Assembly (NCBI RefSeq): GCF_003255815.1 | Contig: NC_037674.1 | Location: forward strand, 24,378,324 to 24,442,323 | Direction: 5' to 3' | Source of the DNA: Theropithecus gelada | Lineage: Eukaryota > Chordata > Mammalia > Primates > Cercopithecidae | DNA length: 64,000 bases | Shown here: positions 12,901 through 23,093 of the stretch, in pieces | Position numbering within the stretch: position 1 is the first letter of the stretch | How the letters are laid out: every line of letters starts with the position of its first letter | Position numbers and translations under genes: made by a program | The notes under the pieces: model-generated | Told to the model about the DNA's origin: nothing | The model's input: the letters and a program-made list of their open reading frames with translations, nothing else | Database searches by the model: none

Positions 12901-15900
12901 GATCTCACTACTGATCAGCACCAGAGTTTCTACATGCTTCATTTCTGACCTGGGCCAGTAAACCCTTCCTTAGGCAACCTGGAGTTTCCCCACTCCAGGG
13001 AGGTCATCATATTGATGCTGAACTTAGTGCAGACACCTGATCCACATAGCACACCACAGTCCAGAACACCTAGCTAGGGTCAAGCAATGCTCCTGCCTTA
13101 GCCTCCTTAGCAGTTGGGACTACAGGTGTATACCACCATGCTGGGCCCCATAGGTTTTTCATATGTGGTATTTTATTATTAACACATTTTTAATAACCTG
13201 TCATTCTATTTTTTATTCCTTTTTGACCTAAGAGCTTGAAAATGTCTTTTTGGCCAGGAGCAGTGGCTCACGCCTGTAATCCCAACACTTTGGGAGGCTG
13301 AGGCGGGTGGATCACCTGAGGTTAGAAATTCAAGACCAGGCTGGCCAACATGGTGAAACCCCATCTCTACTAAAAATACAAAAATTAGCTGGGTGTGGTG
13401 GTGCACACCTGTAATCCCAGCTTTGGAAGGCTGAAGCAGGAGAATTGCTTGAACCGGGCAAGCGAGGTTGTAGTGAGCTGAGAAACTGCCACTGCACTCC
13501 AGCCCGGGTGACAGAGTGAGACTCCGTCTCAAAAAGAAAAAACAGAAAATGCTTTTTTAAATTTCCAAATGGCATTTTCCCTGAATGTATATATTAACAC
13601 TTTCTTTTTATTATGAACATATTATTTTTTAAATCTGATAAGACAGGTCATTTACTTATATCCTTACGTAAGGGCCAACTATACGTATTACTGAATAACA
13701 AACATTTTAAAATAACTTATTTAGAATACATTTCATTTGGAGTACTGACATTATTTAAAGTTTATAAATTATTTAAAGGAAACAATGAAAAGCTAGACAA
13801 TTTTGTATCCTTTATAAAAGCTTTACAATTTTGTCAAAAGCATGTTGCATGAAATCATATGTATTCACTAGTTTTTCCAAAAATTAAAGACATTAATAAC
13901 CAGTAATTTTATAAACTCTTTTAAAAGAACTATCTAATGCTAATGTACTAAAAATTAAGCCACCATTTAATTTATTTGTGATAACAGAAAAGAGACTGTT
14001 AACCTCAAGTGTCCTGTCACTTCTAAGCCCACTATTTATTTTTTAAAATCTCAATAAATTTCCTAAAAATAGAAACAGTAAGCCTTTATAAACAAAACGA
14101 ACTCCGTGACTTATTCTTCACATCTCATAATGCAAGCTTTTTTTTTTTTTCTTTTTTTAAGGGGAAAAAATGCATTATATACGAAGCAACACATCTTCTG
14201 AGAACATTTAACTCTGGCAGTTAAAATTAAGCTAGCTATTTTGATTAAATACAGAAAATACCCTATAAAAAGTGCTGAAAGAGGATACTCCTGAGATTTT
14301 CTTCTAGTTATAAAATTCTTTCAAATAATCATTATTGCAATTAAGATTATCCATCTAGCACCATATTCCCGGTAATTTACTTTTTACAATCTTGATCAGC
14401 ACACATACAATTTACCTTTTCTATAAAAAGATTTTATATATTTAAAAAAGGTAATTCACAAGAACAAGAACATGAATGCCTTCAGGCAAAAAGAAAGTTT
14501 ATTTTCTTTTTTAGTTACACTTGTAAAGTACACAAGGATTTAATTAGGTTAAGATAAAATACAGAAAGTCTATATTAAGTACTACTTTTTAAAAATCAAA
14601 CTTCTATGAATTGCTAACTACTACAATACTATAATGAGTAAGTTTTAATGCTGTAGGCATTTAGGGAAATTCTGGGTATGTCAACACTGGTCAAAAGGGA
14701 AAAAAAATTCTGTGAGGAAAAATGGAAATCGGCACATATTACTATACTTTCCAATGACTTTTATCTACCTAAATTCACTTCAATAGTGGAAATACAAAAG
14801 TATAATCCAAATATCCTGGAAAAGCCATTACATGACTCTATGGTATAATCAAGAATTCCAAAAAACTGAGAAATCTCAGTTCCCAATCTACTATTAAGTT
14901 AATGGTTCTTAGCCGTCCTTTGAGAATATGATGAAAATAATGGATTCTTGCCCTAGAAAAAGACATATAATGAAGCATACTCCTTCCAGGTCATTCATGG
15001 ACCCCTGAATTAACTTCCTATCGCACAAACGAGGTGAAAACATCACTTTTCTATATCTATTCTCTGAGTGTATAGGGGAGTGGAGGATTTTCAAATTATT
15101 CTTTCATTTAGGGTTAGGTTGGGGAAGAGGGAAGAGGTATTGGAAGAAAAAAAAGTCAACAGAAAACCTTCTTCCATGTTTTTTTCCTAGTTCTTAAATT
15201 TCTACAAGGTTTTAATAGGTCGTGGACTTCGGAAAGGTGTGGGATGAAAGAGGAAAAGTCTCTCTAGTTTAAATAATTTGCTCACAGCACTTGCTGCTAG
15301 GATAATCACAAACAGCTATGCTAAAAATTACCATCTAAACAGTTAATTATATTTCCTCTAGGATGAAAGGAACTCTTCAGTATACATAAGGTAGCATTAC
15401 TGGTTTTAGTCCTGGCATCCTAGTGAAGGAACAAAATGTTGAACCCTTTCATTAGTAACACACATACAAGGAAATGATTCAAGGAAAATTCGTATTCATT
15501 TGTCAGGCTTTGAAATCTCAGGTATTTTTGATAGATACCTTCAAAAATGTTTTTAAATCAAACTAGATATAGGCTGTATACAGAATACTTCTGGGTCACA
15601 TAAACGCCTATGTGTATTTGCCAAGAGGCTCTATATCAATTTCTCTTTGGTAATTCCATGTATCGTTTTACAAAACTCATTTGTGTCTTCAGAGTTATAT
15701 TCACATAAAGCTTTAAAAAAAAAATAATAAGTCTTGTGTAAAAACAAGTATACACAACTAGGAAGCTGTGCTTTGCCTGCTAAGAGTCCGATTTCAAAAT
15801 AAAAACCGGCTACAACTACATATAGACACATACAGGAATTTGGGAAATCTTATCTCATTAATTCAGGTGCTAGTTATCCATCTGTAAAATTAAAAGGCAG

Positions 15901-16830
15901 AAATTACTAGCCTCTCTTCTTCCGTCATCTAGTCATCAATGGGCAAGGCCTTCGAAGAAGGGAATAGAGTGAATAAACTTGGGCTTCAAATTAAGTCGTT
16001 TCGCAGAGATCTTAAGAGTGGAAAATACTGGGGGAAAACTATTGTTTTCGATTACTTTTAACACTGTTATTATCCCTGCCTGCTAGCACCTACTAGCATG
16101 GATAATCAGGAATTTGATGCAATTAAAAACAAAACAGAACACTGATGGGACTACTTTGCGAATATGAAAACGGGTTCGAAAATAAGCTTATGCTTTACAC
16201 CCTTAAAATAGAAACTAGCTTAAAAAAAAAAACCACTAATTACCATTCTTTGCAAAATAACTGGATAAAAGGACAAGGGGAAATCGTAGTATCGTTTCTT
16301 AAAAGAAACACCTCCGTAAAACCACTGCAAAAACAATGCTTCGCTCCATTGAACATAGATCTAAAAGGCCCGTGACTTCCCTTCATCTGTAATTACCACA
16401 CATTCTCTTATAGTCTTTCTGGGTGAGAAGCCTTCAAACGCCTTTCCACCTTGAAAACACATTCCAGAGCTGAAGGGAATGGGGGAAGTGGGGAGACTGC
16501 TGGAAGTTATAAGCCCTCCTCCCAGGAGAGCAGGGACAACTTGGAGCCTTCTGACCCCTGCACCAAGCCGGGGAGAAGCGGCAACGGCGAGCCCTCCATC
16601 AGGGAAGTAATCAGGGTTGGAAAAGCCCCCAAGTCCCAGGCAGCAGCTGGAACAATGGAGAGCCGGGAGCTGCCAGGATCCCAGGTAAGGGGATCTGCGA
16701 CCGCAGGACCGGCCCTCGGTCCCCACGTTCGGAGACCTGGGCCTGGCCTGAAAGGAAGCGGCGACCCCAACCCCCGGCTCCGCGGGCCCAGCCCAAACCC
16801 GCGTACCTGCTCTGTAGGGGCTCGGTCCAT
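3769..16830 (-). CDS. SECISBP2L: SECISBP2L, coding exons 1-4 (5' part of the gene)
   Basis: SECIS-binding protein 2-like (KIAA0256) is the vertebrate paralogue of SECISBP2, the factor that binds SECIS elements in selenoprotein mRNAs. The join is complement(3769..3904, 6223..6547, 8446..8624, 16807..16830), 664 nt, encoding residues 1-221 plus the first base of codon 222. All junctions are AG/GT and the phases agree: 0 after exon 1, split Arg68, 0 after exon 3, 1 after exon 4. The product matches the human protein as I recall it from its first residues (MDRAPTEQ, then NVKLSAEVEPF). The apparent differences are S to N near residue 164 and N to S near residue 201. This part of the protein is low in complexity and rich in Pro, Tyr, Gln and Asn, probably disordered. 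The L7Ae/L30e RNA-binding domain lies in exons left of the window. Introns 1-3 are 8182, 1898 and 2318 bp; intron 4 exceeds 3.7 kb. Confidence 0.96.
4119..4339. repeat. Tandem duplication, 121-bp period
   Basis: The 100-bp segments 4119-4218 and 4240-4339 align with three differences (ATGAATTC/ACGAATTC, AATAGCAAG/AACAGCAGG). The block TATAATAATGTCATATAAG recurs three times (from about 4200, 4222 and 4321), showing a second 22-bp step inside the duplication. Confidence 0.93.
4460..4732 (+). mobile_element. Diverged Alu (AluJ-like)
   Basis: A sense Alu with an aberrant head (CAGGGCACAGTGGTTCACACC), a mid A-run, a right arm, and a tail that ends in (AATC)n rather than poly(A). Confidence 0.85.
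5555..5850 (-). mobile_element. Alu, inverted
   Basis: It starts with a T-run and GAGACAGGGTATCACTCTG, ends CACTGCACCTGGCC, and is complete with moderate divergence. Confidence 0.92.
6223..6547 (-). CDS. SECISBP2L: SECISBP2L coding exon 3 (residues 68-176)
   Basis: This 325-nt exon begins after TTTTACAG, completes Arg68 with one base, then encodes 108 codons ending V-V-P-K before a consensus GTAAGT donor at 6217-6222. The product is rich in Pro, Tyr, Gln, Asn and Ser, with a run of aromatic and proline residues (for example YYQLMPAPCAQ and GFYHPFPTPY). It has no charged globular pattern, consistent with a disordered N-terminal region. H-R-N-R-N-S-N-R appears where I recall H-R-S-R-N-S-N-R in human. 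The plus-strand ORF over the same stretch is an antisense shadow. Confidence 0.96.
6548..8445 (-). other. SECISBP2L intron 2
   Basis: This 1898-bp intron is mostly unique sequence. The only low-complexity features I see are an A-run at about 8139-8159 and mild pyrimidine-rich text at 6985-7100. No exon is supported. Confidence 0.8.
8446..8624 (-). CDS. SECISBP2L: SECISBP2L coding exon 2 (residues 9-68)
   Basis: This 179-nt exon follows a pyrimidine-rich acceptor (TTTCTCTTTGAAG|AATGTC) and ends at AATAG|GTAATT. It encodes 59 whole codons, then AG, the first two bases of Arg68, whose last base comes from exon 3. The start of the exon encodes K-L-S-A-E-V-E-P-F-I-P at residues 11-21. From memory, a similar motif occurs at the start of the paralogue SECISBP2. 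The spacing L, +4 V, +7 F, +9 P equals that of PAM2 motifs, which bind the MLLE domain of poly(A)-binding protein. Skipping this exon would shift the frame. Confidence 0.95.
10370..10650 (-). mobile_element. Old Alu (AluJ-like), inverted
   Basis: It starts with T-rich text and GGGTCTCACTCTGCC, then the usual arms in reverse, ending GCATGAGCCTGG without the final CCGGGC, so the 5' end is slightly truncated. There is an unusual G-rich stretch near 10396-10420. Confidence 0.85.
12830..13147 (-). pseudogene. 7SL RNA (RN7SL) retropseudogene, full length
   Basis: Unlike an Alu, the reverse complement keeps the central S-domain of 7SL RNA between Alu-like ends. Landmarks in order are CTGCACTAAGTTC, CATCAATATGATGACCTCCC, CCAGGTTGCCTAAGGA, GGCCCAGGTCAG and GCTGATCAGTAGTG. 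It ends in an A-rich tail with AAAC repeats. Identical 12-bp flanks CCATAGGTTTTT at 12818-12829 and 13148-13159 mark L1-mediated insertion. Many substitutions indicate a pseudogene, not the functional SRP RNA. Confidence 0.95.
13252..13548 (+). mobile_element. AluS-like element
   Basis: A complete sense Alu from GGCCAGGAGCAGTGG to the GACTCCGTCTC tail. It has approximate flanking repeats GAAAATGTCTTTTT / GAAAATGCTTTTTT. Confidence 0.92.
14905..15020. mobile_element. Old interspersed repeat fragment (copy 1), DNA-transposon-like
   Basis: The phrases GAGAATATGATGAAAATAATGGA and CTTGCCCTAGAAAAA, plus a later TCATGGACCCCTGAA, follow the pattern of an old hAT-type repeat. A second copy of the first part lies at 17436-17505. 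I do not name the family. Confidence 0.5.
16807..16830 (-). CDS. SECISBP2L: SECISBP2L coding exon 1 (residues 1-8)
   Basis: The start codon sits in an optimal Kozak context (GCCACCATGG read on the minus strand). It is followed by seven codons and a CAG|GTACGC donor at 16805-16806. The eight residues MDRAPTEQ are those of the known family start. The reading frame continues open into the intron, so only the donor and the match to exon 2 define the exon end. The exon lies inside the CpG island, and its 5' UTR continues to higher coordinates. Confidence 0.95.
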
Positions 16831-16857
16831 GGTGGCTGCAGCCGCAACAGGCCCGCG

Positions 16858-16896
16858 CTAGTCGGTGTAAATAGCGCCTTGGGCCGCTTTCTCCAT
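16858..16896 (-). CDS. Upstream ORF (12 codons) before the SECISBP2L start
   Basis: On the minus strand a GGCCATGG start at 16894-16896 opens a short frame, MEKAAQGAIYTD, that stops with TAG at 16858-16860. The stop is 27 nt before the SECISBP2L ATG. Both -3 (G) and +4 (G) favour initiation. If transcription starts to the right of 16896, ribosomes would meet this uORF first and reach the main start by leaky scanning or reinitiation. The transcription start cannot be seen here, so inclusion in the mRNA is an inference. Confidence 0.5.
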   Translation of the reverse strand: MEKAAQGAIYTD

Positions 16897-17180
16897 GGCC
16901 CCCCGCTCGGGTCCAGACTGGGTTCCGGACCTCCGCCCCTATCTGGCTAGCCGCGACACCGATTCGGCTACGCCACTGGCCGAAGAGGCGGCTCCAGCTC
17001 CGGGAGATGGAGGAGGCGGTGGCAGCTTCGGGGAGGGATCATCTGGGACGGAAGCCGAGGAGGGCCCGAATGGGCGGGAGGCGTAGTTAGAAATGGAGGC
17101 GCACGGAAGGGAAAGGAGTGGGGAGGAGGCAGAGAGGGGCAGTGGGCGGAGTGACAGCAAACGGCCTCAGCAAGGGTAGC

Positions 17181-17435
17181 AGGAACCCGGCCTGGCCTAG
17201 AGGCTGAAGCCAGGTGGAGGCGCCCAGGAGCAGGTGCCCCGAACCACACGCCACCCCTGCGACTGTTAAAGGAGAAGTGTCAGAAGACCACCTGGGACCC
17301 AGGTCACACGGGCCCTCAAAGACCTCTTCAGGATCTGAAACCACCTCTTAAGAGATGTTGGAAAAGCTTTCATCTGCCCACCGTACATCTGCTCCTTCCT
17401 TATGTTACGCAAATAAAGGGAGTCATGACTATAAA
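17181..17435. other. Transition from CpG island to unique sequence
   Basis: GC content falls from the island into ordinary intergenic sequence. I see no exon, splice signal or repeat that I can name. Confidence 0.5.
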
Positions 17436-17505
17436 GGAATGAGAATATTCTGAAAATAATGGAGTCTTGCCCTAGAAAAATGCATATGTAAAACGCATAC
17501 ACAGA
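17436..17505. mobile_element. Old interspersed repeat fragment (copy 2)
   Basis: TGAGAATATTCTGAAAATAA and TCTTGCCCTAGAAAAAT match the fragment near 14.92 kb closely, in the same orientation, and both end near GCATAC. The two copies flank the promoter on either side. Confidence 0.5.
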
Positions 17506-17788
17506 ATGATTGGAAGAAAGGGCTCCTCACAAATATTTATTGATTAGTTAATTCGTTGTCCAGGTTCATGCCCACCTCTAGGCTCACATCCAGGCTGACC
17601 TCGCCCATCTCAGAACTCCTAATTTTATGCAGGATCTGTATAACACCACCCAACAGGTAATTATTTTATCTTCAGATCCTTATCTCCTTAAGGGCAGACA
17701 CTGTCTTGAAACTGGGCACTACCGTTAGCATGGCAAATACCTTCTGGGCATCTCCTCAGACACACCTTCCAACACCCACACCCTCCGT

Positions 17789-18071
17789 GAAGATTCAGCC
17801 AACCGCGGATAGAAATATTTTGGGGAAAAAAGAAATAACAAGTACAACAATAAAATACAAGTAATACAGTTTAACAACTGCTTATACAGCATTTACATTG
17901 TATTATGCATTATAAGTAATCTAGAGATGACTTAAAGTGTATAGGAGGATGTGCATGGATTATATGCAAATACTACACCATTTTATATAAGGATCTTTAG
18001 CACGCATGGATTTTGGTATCAGCAGGGATCCTGGAGCCAATATCCCCCTGGGATGTTTAGGGACAACTATA
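17789..18071 (-). mobile_element. MER2-like (TcMar-Tigger) DNA transposon
   Basis: Landmarks recognised in order are CAGCCAACCGCGGAT, TAAGTAATCTAGAGATGA, GGAGGATGTGCATGG, ATGCAAATACTACACC, ATTTTGGTATC and the terminal GGGACAACTAT. This is a near-complete non-autonomous Tigger copy. Confidence 0.85.
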
Positions 18072-18308
18072 TAAGCTAAATTACACTTCAGTGAAGGAAG
18101 AGAGTTCAGGTGGCTGCTGTTTGGGGCACTGGTGTGGAGATCCACAGCTAGGAATGGGAAAGAGATTTTAAGAAATTCGCTTTGTCATGCTTCAGGAGAC
18201 ATCAGTAAAGACTAATTGCCTTTTCAATTAGTCTAGGTTATTAGTCTGGTTATTAGATTCCAATATGAGGCTTGTTATGTGAAGGTCCCTTGCTGTACTT
18301 ATGTTGAC

Positions 18309-18552
18309 ACAGGTTGAGTATCTCTAATTGGAAACTATGAAATCCCAAACCCTCCTGAATCCCAAATATTCCAAAATTAGAAACTTTTTGAGCACAGACA
18401 TGACATTTAAGGGTAATGTTCATTGGAACATTTTAGATTTTGGACTTCCAGATTAGAGATGCTCAATCAGTAAGTATAGTGTAAGTCTTCCGAAATCCCA
18501 AATCTGAAACGCTTATGGTTTCAAGTATGTTAGATAAGGGACATTCAACCTG
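18309..18552. mobile_element. Tigger-type non-autonomous DNA transposon
   Basis: The inverted ends CAGGTTGAGTATCTC and ATTCAACCTG frame about 244 bp of sequence rich in ATCCCAAAT / TTTTGGA motifs. This is the usual layout of a short mariner/Tigger-like MITE. A TA follows the right end. Confidence 0.75.
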
Positions 18553-19188
18553 TATTATATATTGGCCTGCTGAAAGGAACTATATTGTGTCAGCAAGACT
18601 TATATCAAGGCTGGCAATAGAAACAGTTTGAAAGGAGAAACATTCACATTTACACATTTATATTTAGATTTAAATATATTTATTTAATTTTAGTAACTTT
18701 TCTACCTCCTCAAATTTAATATAAATGCATGTGTATTTGAATTGCAAATGTACGTAACATTTGTACATATATGTGCAATTAAAGTAACGTTAGGTCCCTA
18801 GTGCCTATCACACACCTAGTTGGGATTCAATGAATGCTGAATGAATTTAGGGTTGGTTGCTCAGAAAAATTAAGTTATTTATAAGGAGTAGTTATGTAAA
18901 CTAACAGATGACCATTTTTCTTCACAATTGAAAGATAAAATAACTCTGAATTTTCAGATTGTCTTCCTACTGCTGGTCTATAGCCATAATATACCCTCAT
19001 CTGAGTAAAAAGATAATAGCAATACACTCATAAAAATACTATAGTACTTTTGCTTTTCTTCCTTCTTCTGAGGAATGATCTGAGGAAATTTAAGCAGGAT
19101 TCCCAAGGATCTTTCCACATTGTCGGATTTTTTATGACTGTAAAATCATTTTCATTGAGAATCTTCTACATACAAGACATTCGTTAAG

Positions 19189-19293
19189 GGAGGCTGAGGC
19201 AGGAGAATGGCGTAAACCCGGGAGGCGGAGCTTGCAGTGAGCTGAGATCCGGCCACTGCACTCCAGCCTGGGCGACAGATCGAGACTCCCTCT

Positions 19294-19330
<37 letters not shown>
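19189..19330 (+). mobile_element. 5'-truncated AluY
   Basis: Only the right part from GGGAGGCTGAGGCAGG remains. It has the GAGATCCGGCCACTGC state and a pure A tail of about 36 bases, the longest homopolymer in the window, which suggests a recent insertion. Confidence 0.9.
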
Positions 19331-19332
<2 letters not shown>

Positions 19333-20470
19333 ATAAGAACAAAATCATAAGAATTATAAGAACAGAAATGTCACAATGCCCTTCTCATTTAACATAATCT
19401 TTAAAAAGATGGCAATAGCTAGTAGATAAAAAATTAAAATCTGTGAAAAAAGGAAGGCATTTTAAAAATACTACATTTTACAGATGATATAAGTGAATGC
19501 AAATTATTTTATTCACCAATAAATATTTAATGTGCGAGGTACTATGCTAAATACTAGAGATACAGCAGTTTATGAGACACCGTGAGGGCTGAGACCATGT
19601 TTGTCTTGTGGGCAAGACATGCATAGGACAAATCGTTATAAGTGAGATGAGTGTCATGAAAAAGGAAGTACAATAGGTGTTACCATGGTAAGGGATGGAA
19701 GGTCAAGGAAGGCGTATTTGAATAAATAGCATCCACAGAAAGACCTGAAGGGTGAGTAGGAGTTATGATTAGTAAAGGAGAAGAAGCAGGAAAATTGTTT
19801 CAAGAAGAGGAAATGGCAAATGTTAGCATTCTGAGGAAAGAGAAAATTCAGCCTTTAGTACTCACACAAGCTCATCCCTTGAGATGAGGGTTCAGAATGT
19901 GAGGGATAATCCAATAGATGAAGGCCTCTGAGAAGCTTGGAGGGGATAGGATACAAATACCAGGGGGAAGAAATAGACCTTTGATGGGAGTAGGGGCATG
20001 TTATCTACTGTAACAGAGGAAAGGAAGAAAAGATTGATATGGCTACAGATTATATACATTTATAAGTTTCGTGCCGAAAGTTGAGGGAATGCCTAATGGC
20101 TTCTGTTGTCTCAGTGATGCAGGAGGCAAGGTTACCTGCTGACAATAAACAGAAGTGGAGTTGTGATGACTAGGCACTCGTCAAAATTCAGCAAACATAT
20201 AGTTAAGATAGGTACATGTCATTATATGTACATTTTATCTCAAAAGAAAAAAATATAACCAAATATTGAATTCTAGCTTTAACAAATGCGTACACCTATG
20301 TAATTCAAATCTCTATCAAAACATAGAGTGTCACCATTACCTCCAGTGACATTTAAAACTTCTCTACTTATATCAAATGCTTGTCTTAGACATTGTTGTT
20401 ATTCTTACTACCTATACCAAAGCCTAGCATGCAGCAGGTGCTCAATAAATATTTATTGAATAAATGAACT
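19331..20470. other. Intergenic sequence with L2-like and MIR/L2-like pieces
   Basis: The text around 19515-19900 (ATACAGCAGTTTATGAGAC, GTCAAGGAAGG, GAGTAGGAGTTA) resembles an L2 in sense. At 20420-20465, GCAGGTGCTCAATAAATATTTATTGAATAAATG is a typical MIR/L2 3' end. No gene is seen. Confidence 0.55.
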
Positions 20471-21416
20471 GTAATATGATATTAAATCAGGATTCTTTCA
20501 TCCAGGGTTAGGGTTTTGTTAGGCATGTGCATTTTATTGAAGGAGCAGGATTCACTAGGGTGCAAGTAGAATTATTATTTATTGTCCTGTACCTTCAAAT
20601 TACCTGAAGACTATTTCTTTTTCTGCCTTGGATGAAATCTCATGAAGGTCACACACACTTTATTCCACGTCAAAACTTCTCCTTTTCCCCAGCTCAGTCC
20701 TGCTTCAGGCTGGAAGCCTGCGGTAAAGGACGTGGCTTGGTCCACTTCAGTTTTGTTTTCTACGTTTTATGTCTCCACCTCCTCTACCTTAAACACTCTC
20801 TGATTAGGCTTTTAGATTTCTCCAGGTTTGAACTCTGAGGGGGAGGGTGGCAGAGCTTCTCAGATGTTTAATTACTACTTTCCTGCATGTTTACATGCAG
20901 CAAAGTCATCTCAGAGAGTCACTTATGACCCTAGCCCTCAGCCCTTGGACTTCTGAGGGTTTAAATCTCAACTTGATCACTTTGGGGAACAGCAAGGTAG
21001 CCTTATTTGCTGGATTCCCTTTTAAAATGGCTTCAGGCAGAATTCCTGGGATCCCATCAATCCCTGGAATCATTTTGCTACCCTTGATTTATCATATAAC
21101 TATCCATCCCTCTCTGCCTTTATCCAGCTATTAATTCTTCTTATTTTTGGTGCATGTCAAAGTAGATTGCAGACTTCAGTACACTTTGCCCTGGGAAAAA
21201 CTCATATAGACACAGTAGGCAAAAATGCAGCTTGTTCTCACTGTTTCTCTCAGATCCTTGCATTCTACCACACTCCAGGCAACATGTATCAAGTTCTCCA
21301 AGTGTTTCCCAGAAAGCTTCTCTCACATAGCTTAAGGTAAGCGGAAGCATCTCCTTTTACCCATGGGAGGTGTGGGTATGTATAAGGTATACAAAACAGT
21401 ACCCTTCCTGAGTCAT
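20471..21416. other. Intergenic sequence, no recognised feature
   Basis: I see neither a gene nor a repeat I can name. ORFs here are short and lack splice or family signals. Confidence 0.4.
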
Positions 21417-21779
21417 TGTCTTAGTCTGTTTTCATGCTGCTGATAAAGACATACCCAAGACTGGGCAATTTACAAAAGGAAGAGGTTTAATGGACTTGCC
21501 GTTCCACCTGGCTGCAGAGGCCTCACAATCACGGTGGAAGGTGAAAGGCACACCTCACATGGTGGCAGATAAGAGAACAGAATGAGACCCAAGTGAAAGG
21601 GGTTTCCCCTTATAAAACTACCAGATCTCATGAGACTTATTCACTACCATGAGAACGGTATGAGGGAAACTGCCCCATAATTGAATTATCTCCCACTGGG
21701 TCCCTCCCACAACACGAGGGAATTATGGGAGCTACAATTCAAGATAAGATTTGGGTGGGAACACAGCCAAACCATATCA
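21417..21779 (-). mobile_element. MaLR (THE1/MST-type) LTR
   Basis: On the minus strand it begins TGATATGGTTTGGCTGTG and ends with ACTAAGACA. Recognised phrases are GGGAGGGACCCAGTGGGAG, ATGAGATCTGGTAGTTTTATAA and ACATACCCAAGACTGGG (the last on the plus strand). The 363-bp length fits this family. Internal sequence adjoins its start, so it is the 3' LTR. Confidence 0.93.
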
Positions 21780-22655
21780 TTCTGCCCCAGCCTCTCCCAA
21801 ATCTCACGTCCTCACATTTCAAAACCAATCATGCCTTCCCAACAGTCCCCCAAAGTCTTAACTCATTTCAGCATTAACTCAAAAGTCCACAGTCCAAAGT
21901 CTCTTTTGAGACAAGGCAAGTCTCTTCTGCCTATGATCCTGTAAAATCAAAAGCAAGTTAGTTACTCCCTAGACATAATGGGGGTACAGGCATTGGGTAA
22001 ATATACCCATTCCAAATGGGAGAAATTGGCCAAAACAAAGGGGCTACAGGCCCCATGCAAGCCTGAAATACAGCAGGGCAGTCAAATCTTGGAGCTCCAA
22101 AATGATCTCCTTTGACTCTATGTCTCACATCTAGGTCATGCTGATGGAAGAGGTGGGTTCCCATGGTCTTAGGCAACTCTTCCCCTGTGGCTTTGCAGGG
22201 TACAGCCTTCCTCCCAGCTGCTTTCATGGGCTGGTGTTGTGTCTGTGACTTTTCCAGGTGCAGAGTGCAAGCTGTCAGTGGATCTACCATTCAGGGTCTG
22301 GAGGATGGTGGCACTCTTCTCATAGCTCCACTAGGCAGTACCCCAGTGGGGACTCTGTGTGGGGGTGCCCACCCCACATTTCCCTTCCACACTGCCCTAG
22401 CAGAGGTTCTCCATGAGCAGCCCCGCCCCCTGCAGCAAACTTCTGCCTGGACATCCAGGCATTGCCATACAACCTCTGAAATCTAGGCGGAGGTTCCCAA
22501 ACCTCAATTTTTGACACCTATGCACCCTCAGGCTCAATACCGCATGGAAGCTGCCAAATCTTGGGGCTCACACCCTCTGAAGCCACAGCTCAAGTTGTAC
22601 CTTGGTCCCTTTTAGCCACAGCTGGAGCGGCTGGGATGCAGGGCACAAAGTCCCT
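21780..22655 (-). mobile_element. MaLR internal sequence, 5'-truncated
   Basis: This continues directly upstream of the 3' LTR on the minus strand with text typical of THE1/MST internal sequence (for example AAAGTCCACAGTCCAAAG, GCTGTCAGTGGATCTACC, TTCCCTTCCACACTGCC). No intact reading frame remains and the 5' LTR is absent. The ORFs on either strand are relics or chance. Confidence 0.85.
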
Positions 22656-22985
22656 AGGAGGAAGAAATGGACTGCATTAGATGGTTGACCACTGAAGAGG
22701 TGATATCTGATGTGAGATTTGAGAAGTACAAAAAGATAGGGGAAAGACAAGCAAAGGCCCCAGGAGGGGAAACTCTTAAATTGTGGAAACAGAAAGGAGA
22801 GACCAGTGTAAATAGTGAATGGCAGGAGGGAGAGAGTAGTATGGACAATAGATAGAATGGAAGTCTAGACCAGGCCAGATTTTGTACTAATTTGCAAGCT
22901 ATGGTAAAGAATTTGGATTTAACTTTAAGTCAAAAAGCCATTTGGAGAATTTTAAAGAAGTGCACTGAATTCACATTTTGTCTGA
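22656..22985 (+). mobile_element. L2 fragment
   Basis: GAGGTGATATCTGATGTGAG, GCTATGGTAAAGAATTTGGAT and AAGCCATTTGGAGAATTTTA follow the order of an L2 in sense. It is diverged, and the MaLR sequence adjoins it. Confidence 0.65.
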
Positions 22986-23093
22986 ATGTGAATAGCGAAA
23001 TGTTAAAATTAATATTTCTGGAATATAAAAACATATCTAAATGACTATTGAAAAATTGGATTATTACAATATTATTATTAAAAGGTTTAGTAG

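Larger units (their letters stand above)
8625..16806 (-). other. SECISBP2L intron 1
   Basis: This 8182-bp first intron contains an old Alu (10370-10650), a 7SL RNA pseudogene (12830-13147), an Alu (13252-13548) and an old repeat fragment (14905-15020). The stretches 8625-10369, 10651-12829 and 13549-16450 are AT-rich and show no conserved-looking exon. The right end runs into the CpG island. Confidence 0.8.
16560..17180 (-). promoter_or_regulatory. CpG-island promoter of SECISBP2L
   Basis: CpG density and GC content rise sharply here against AT-rich flanks. The island covers exon 1 and its upstream side. No TATA box is evident. On the plus-strand text there are GGGCGG boxes near 17073 and 17138 and a GGGGCGGAG on the minus strand near 16940. 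There are ETS-like CGGAAG cores near 17050 and 17103, and YY1-like ATGGAGG motifs near 17005 and 17093. These are common in TATA-less housekeeping promoters with dispersed starts. Long ORFs on both strands here are a by-product of high GC. Confidence 0.85.

Noticed and set aside
16451..16861. 136-codon plus-strand ORF over SECISBP2L exon 1
   Set aside because: It lies in the CpG island, is antisense to exon 1, is rich in G/P/S/R as expected from GC bias, and has no family resemblance.
16895..17086. 63-codon plus-strand ORF, possible divergent transcript product
   Set aside because: High GC explains the open frame. No splice donor or family motif supports it.
22163..22486. 107-codon ORF
   Set aside because: It lies in MaLR internal sequence on the strand opposite to the element.
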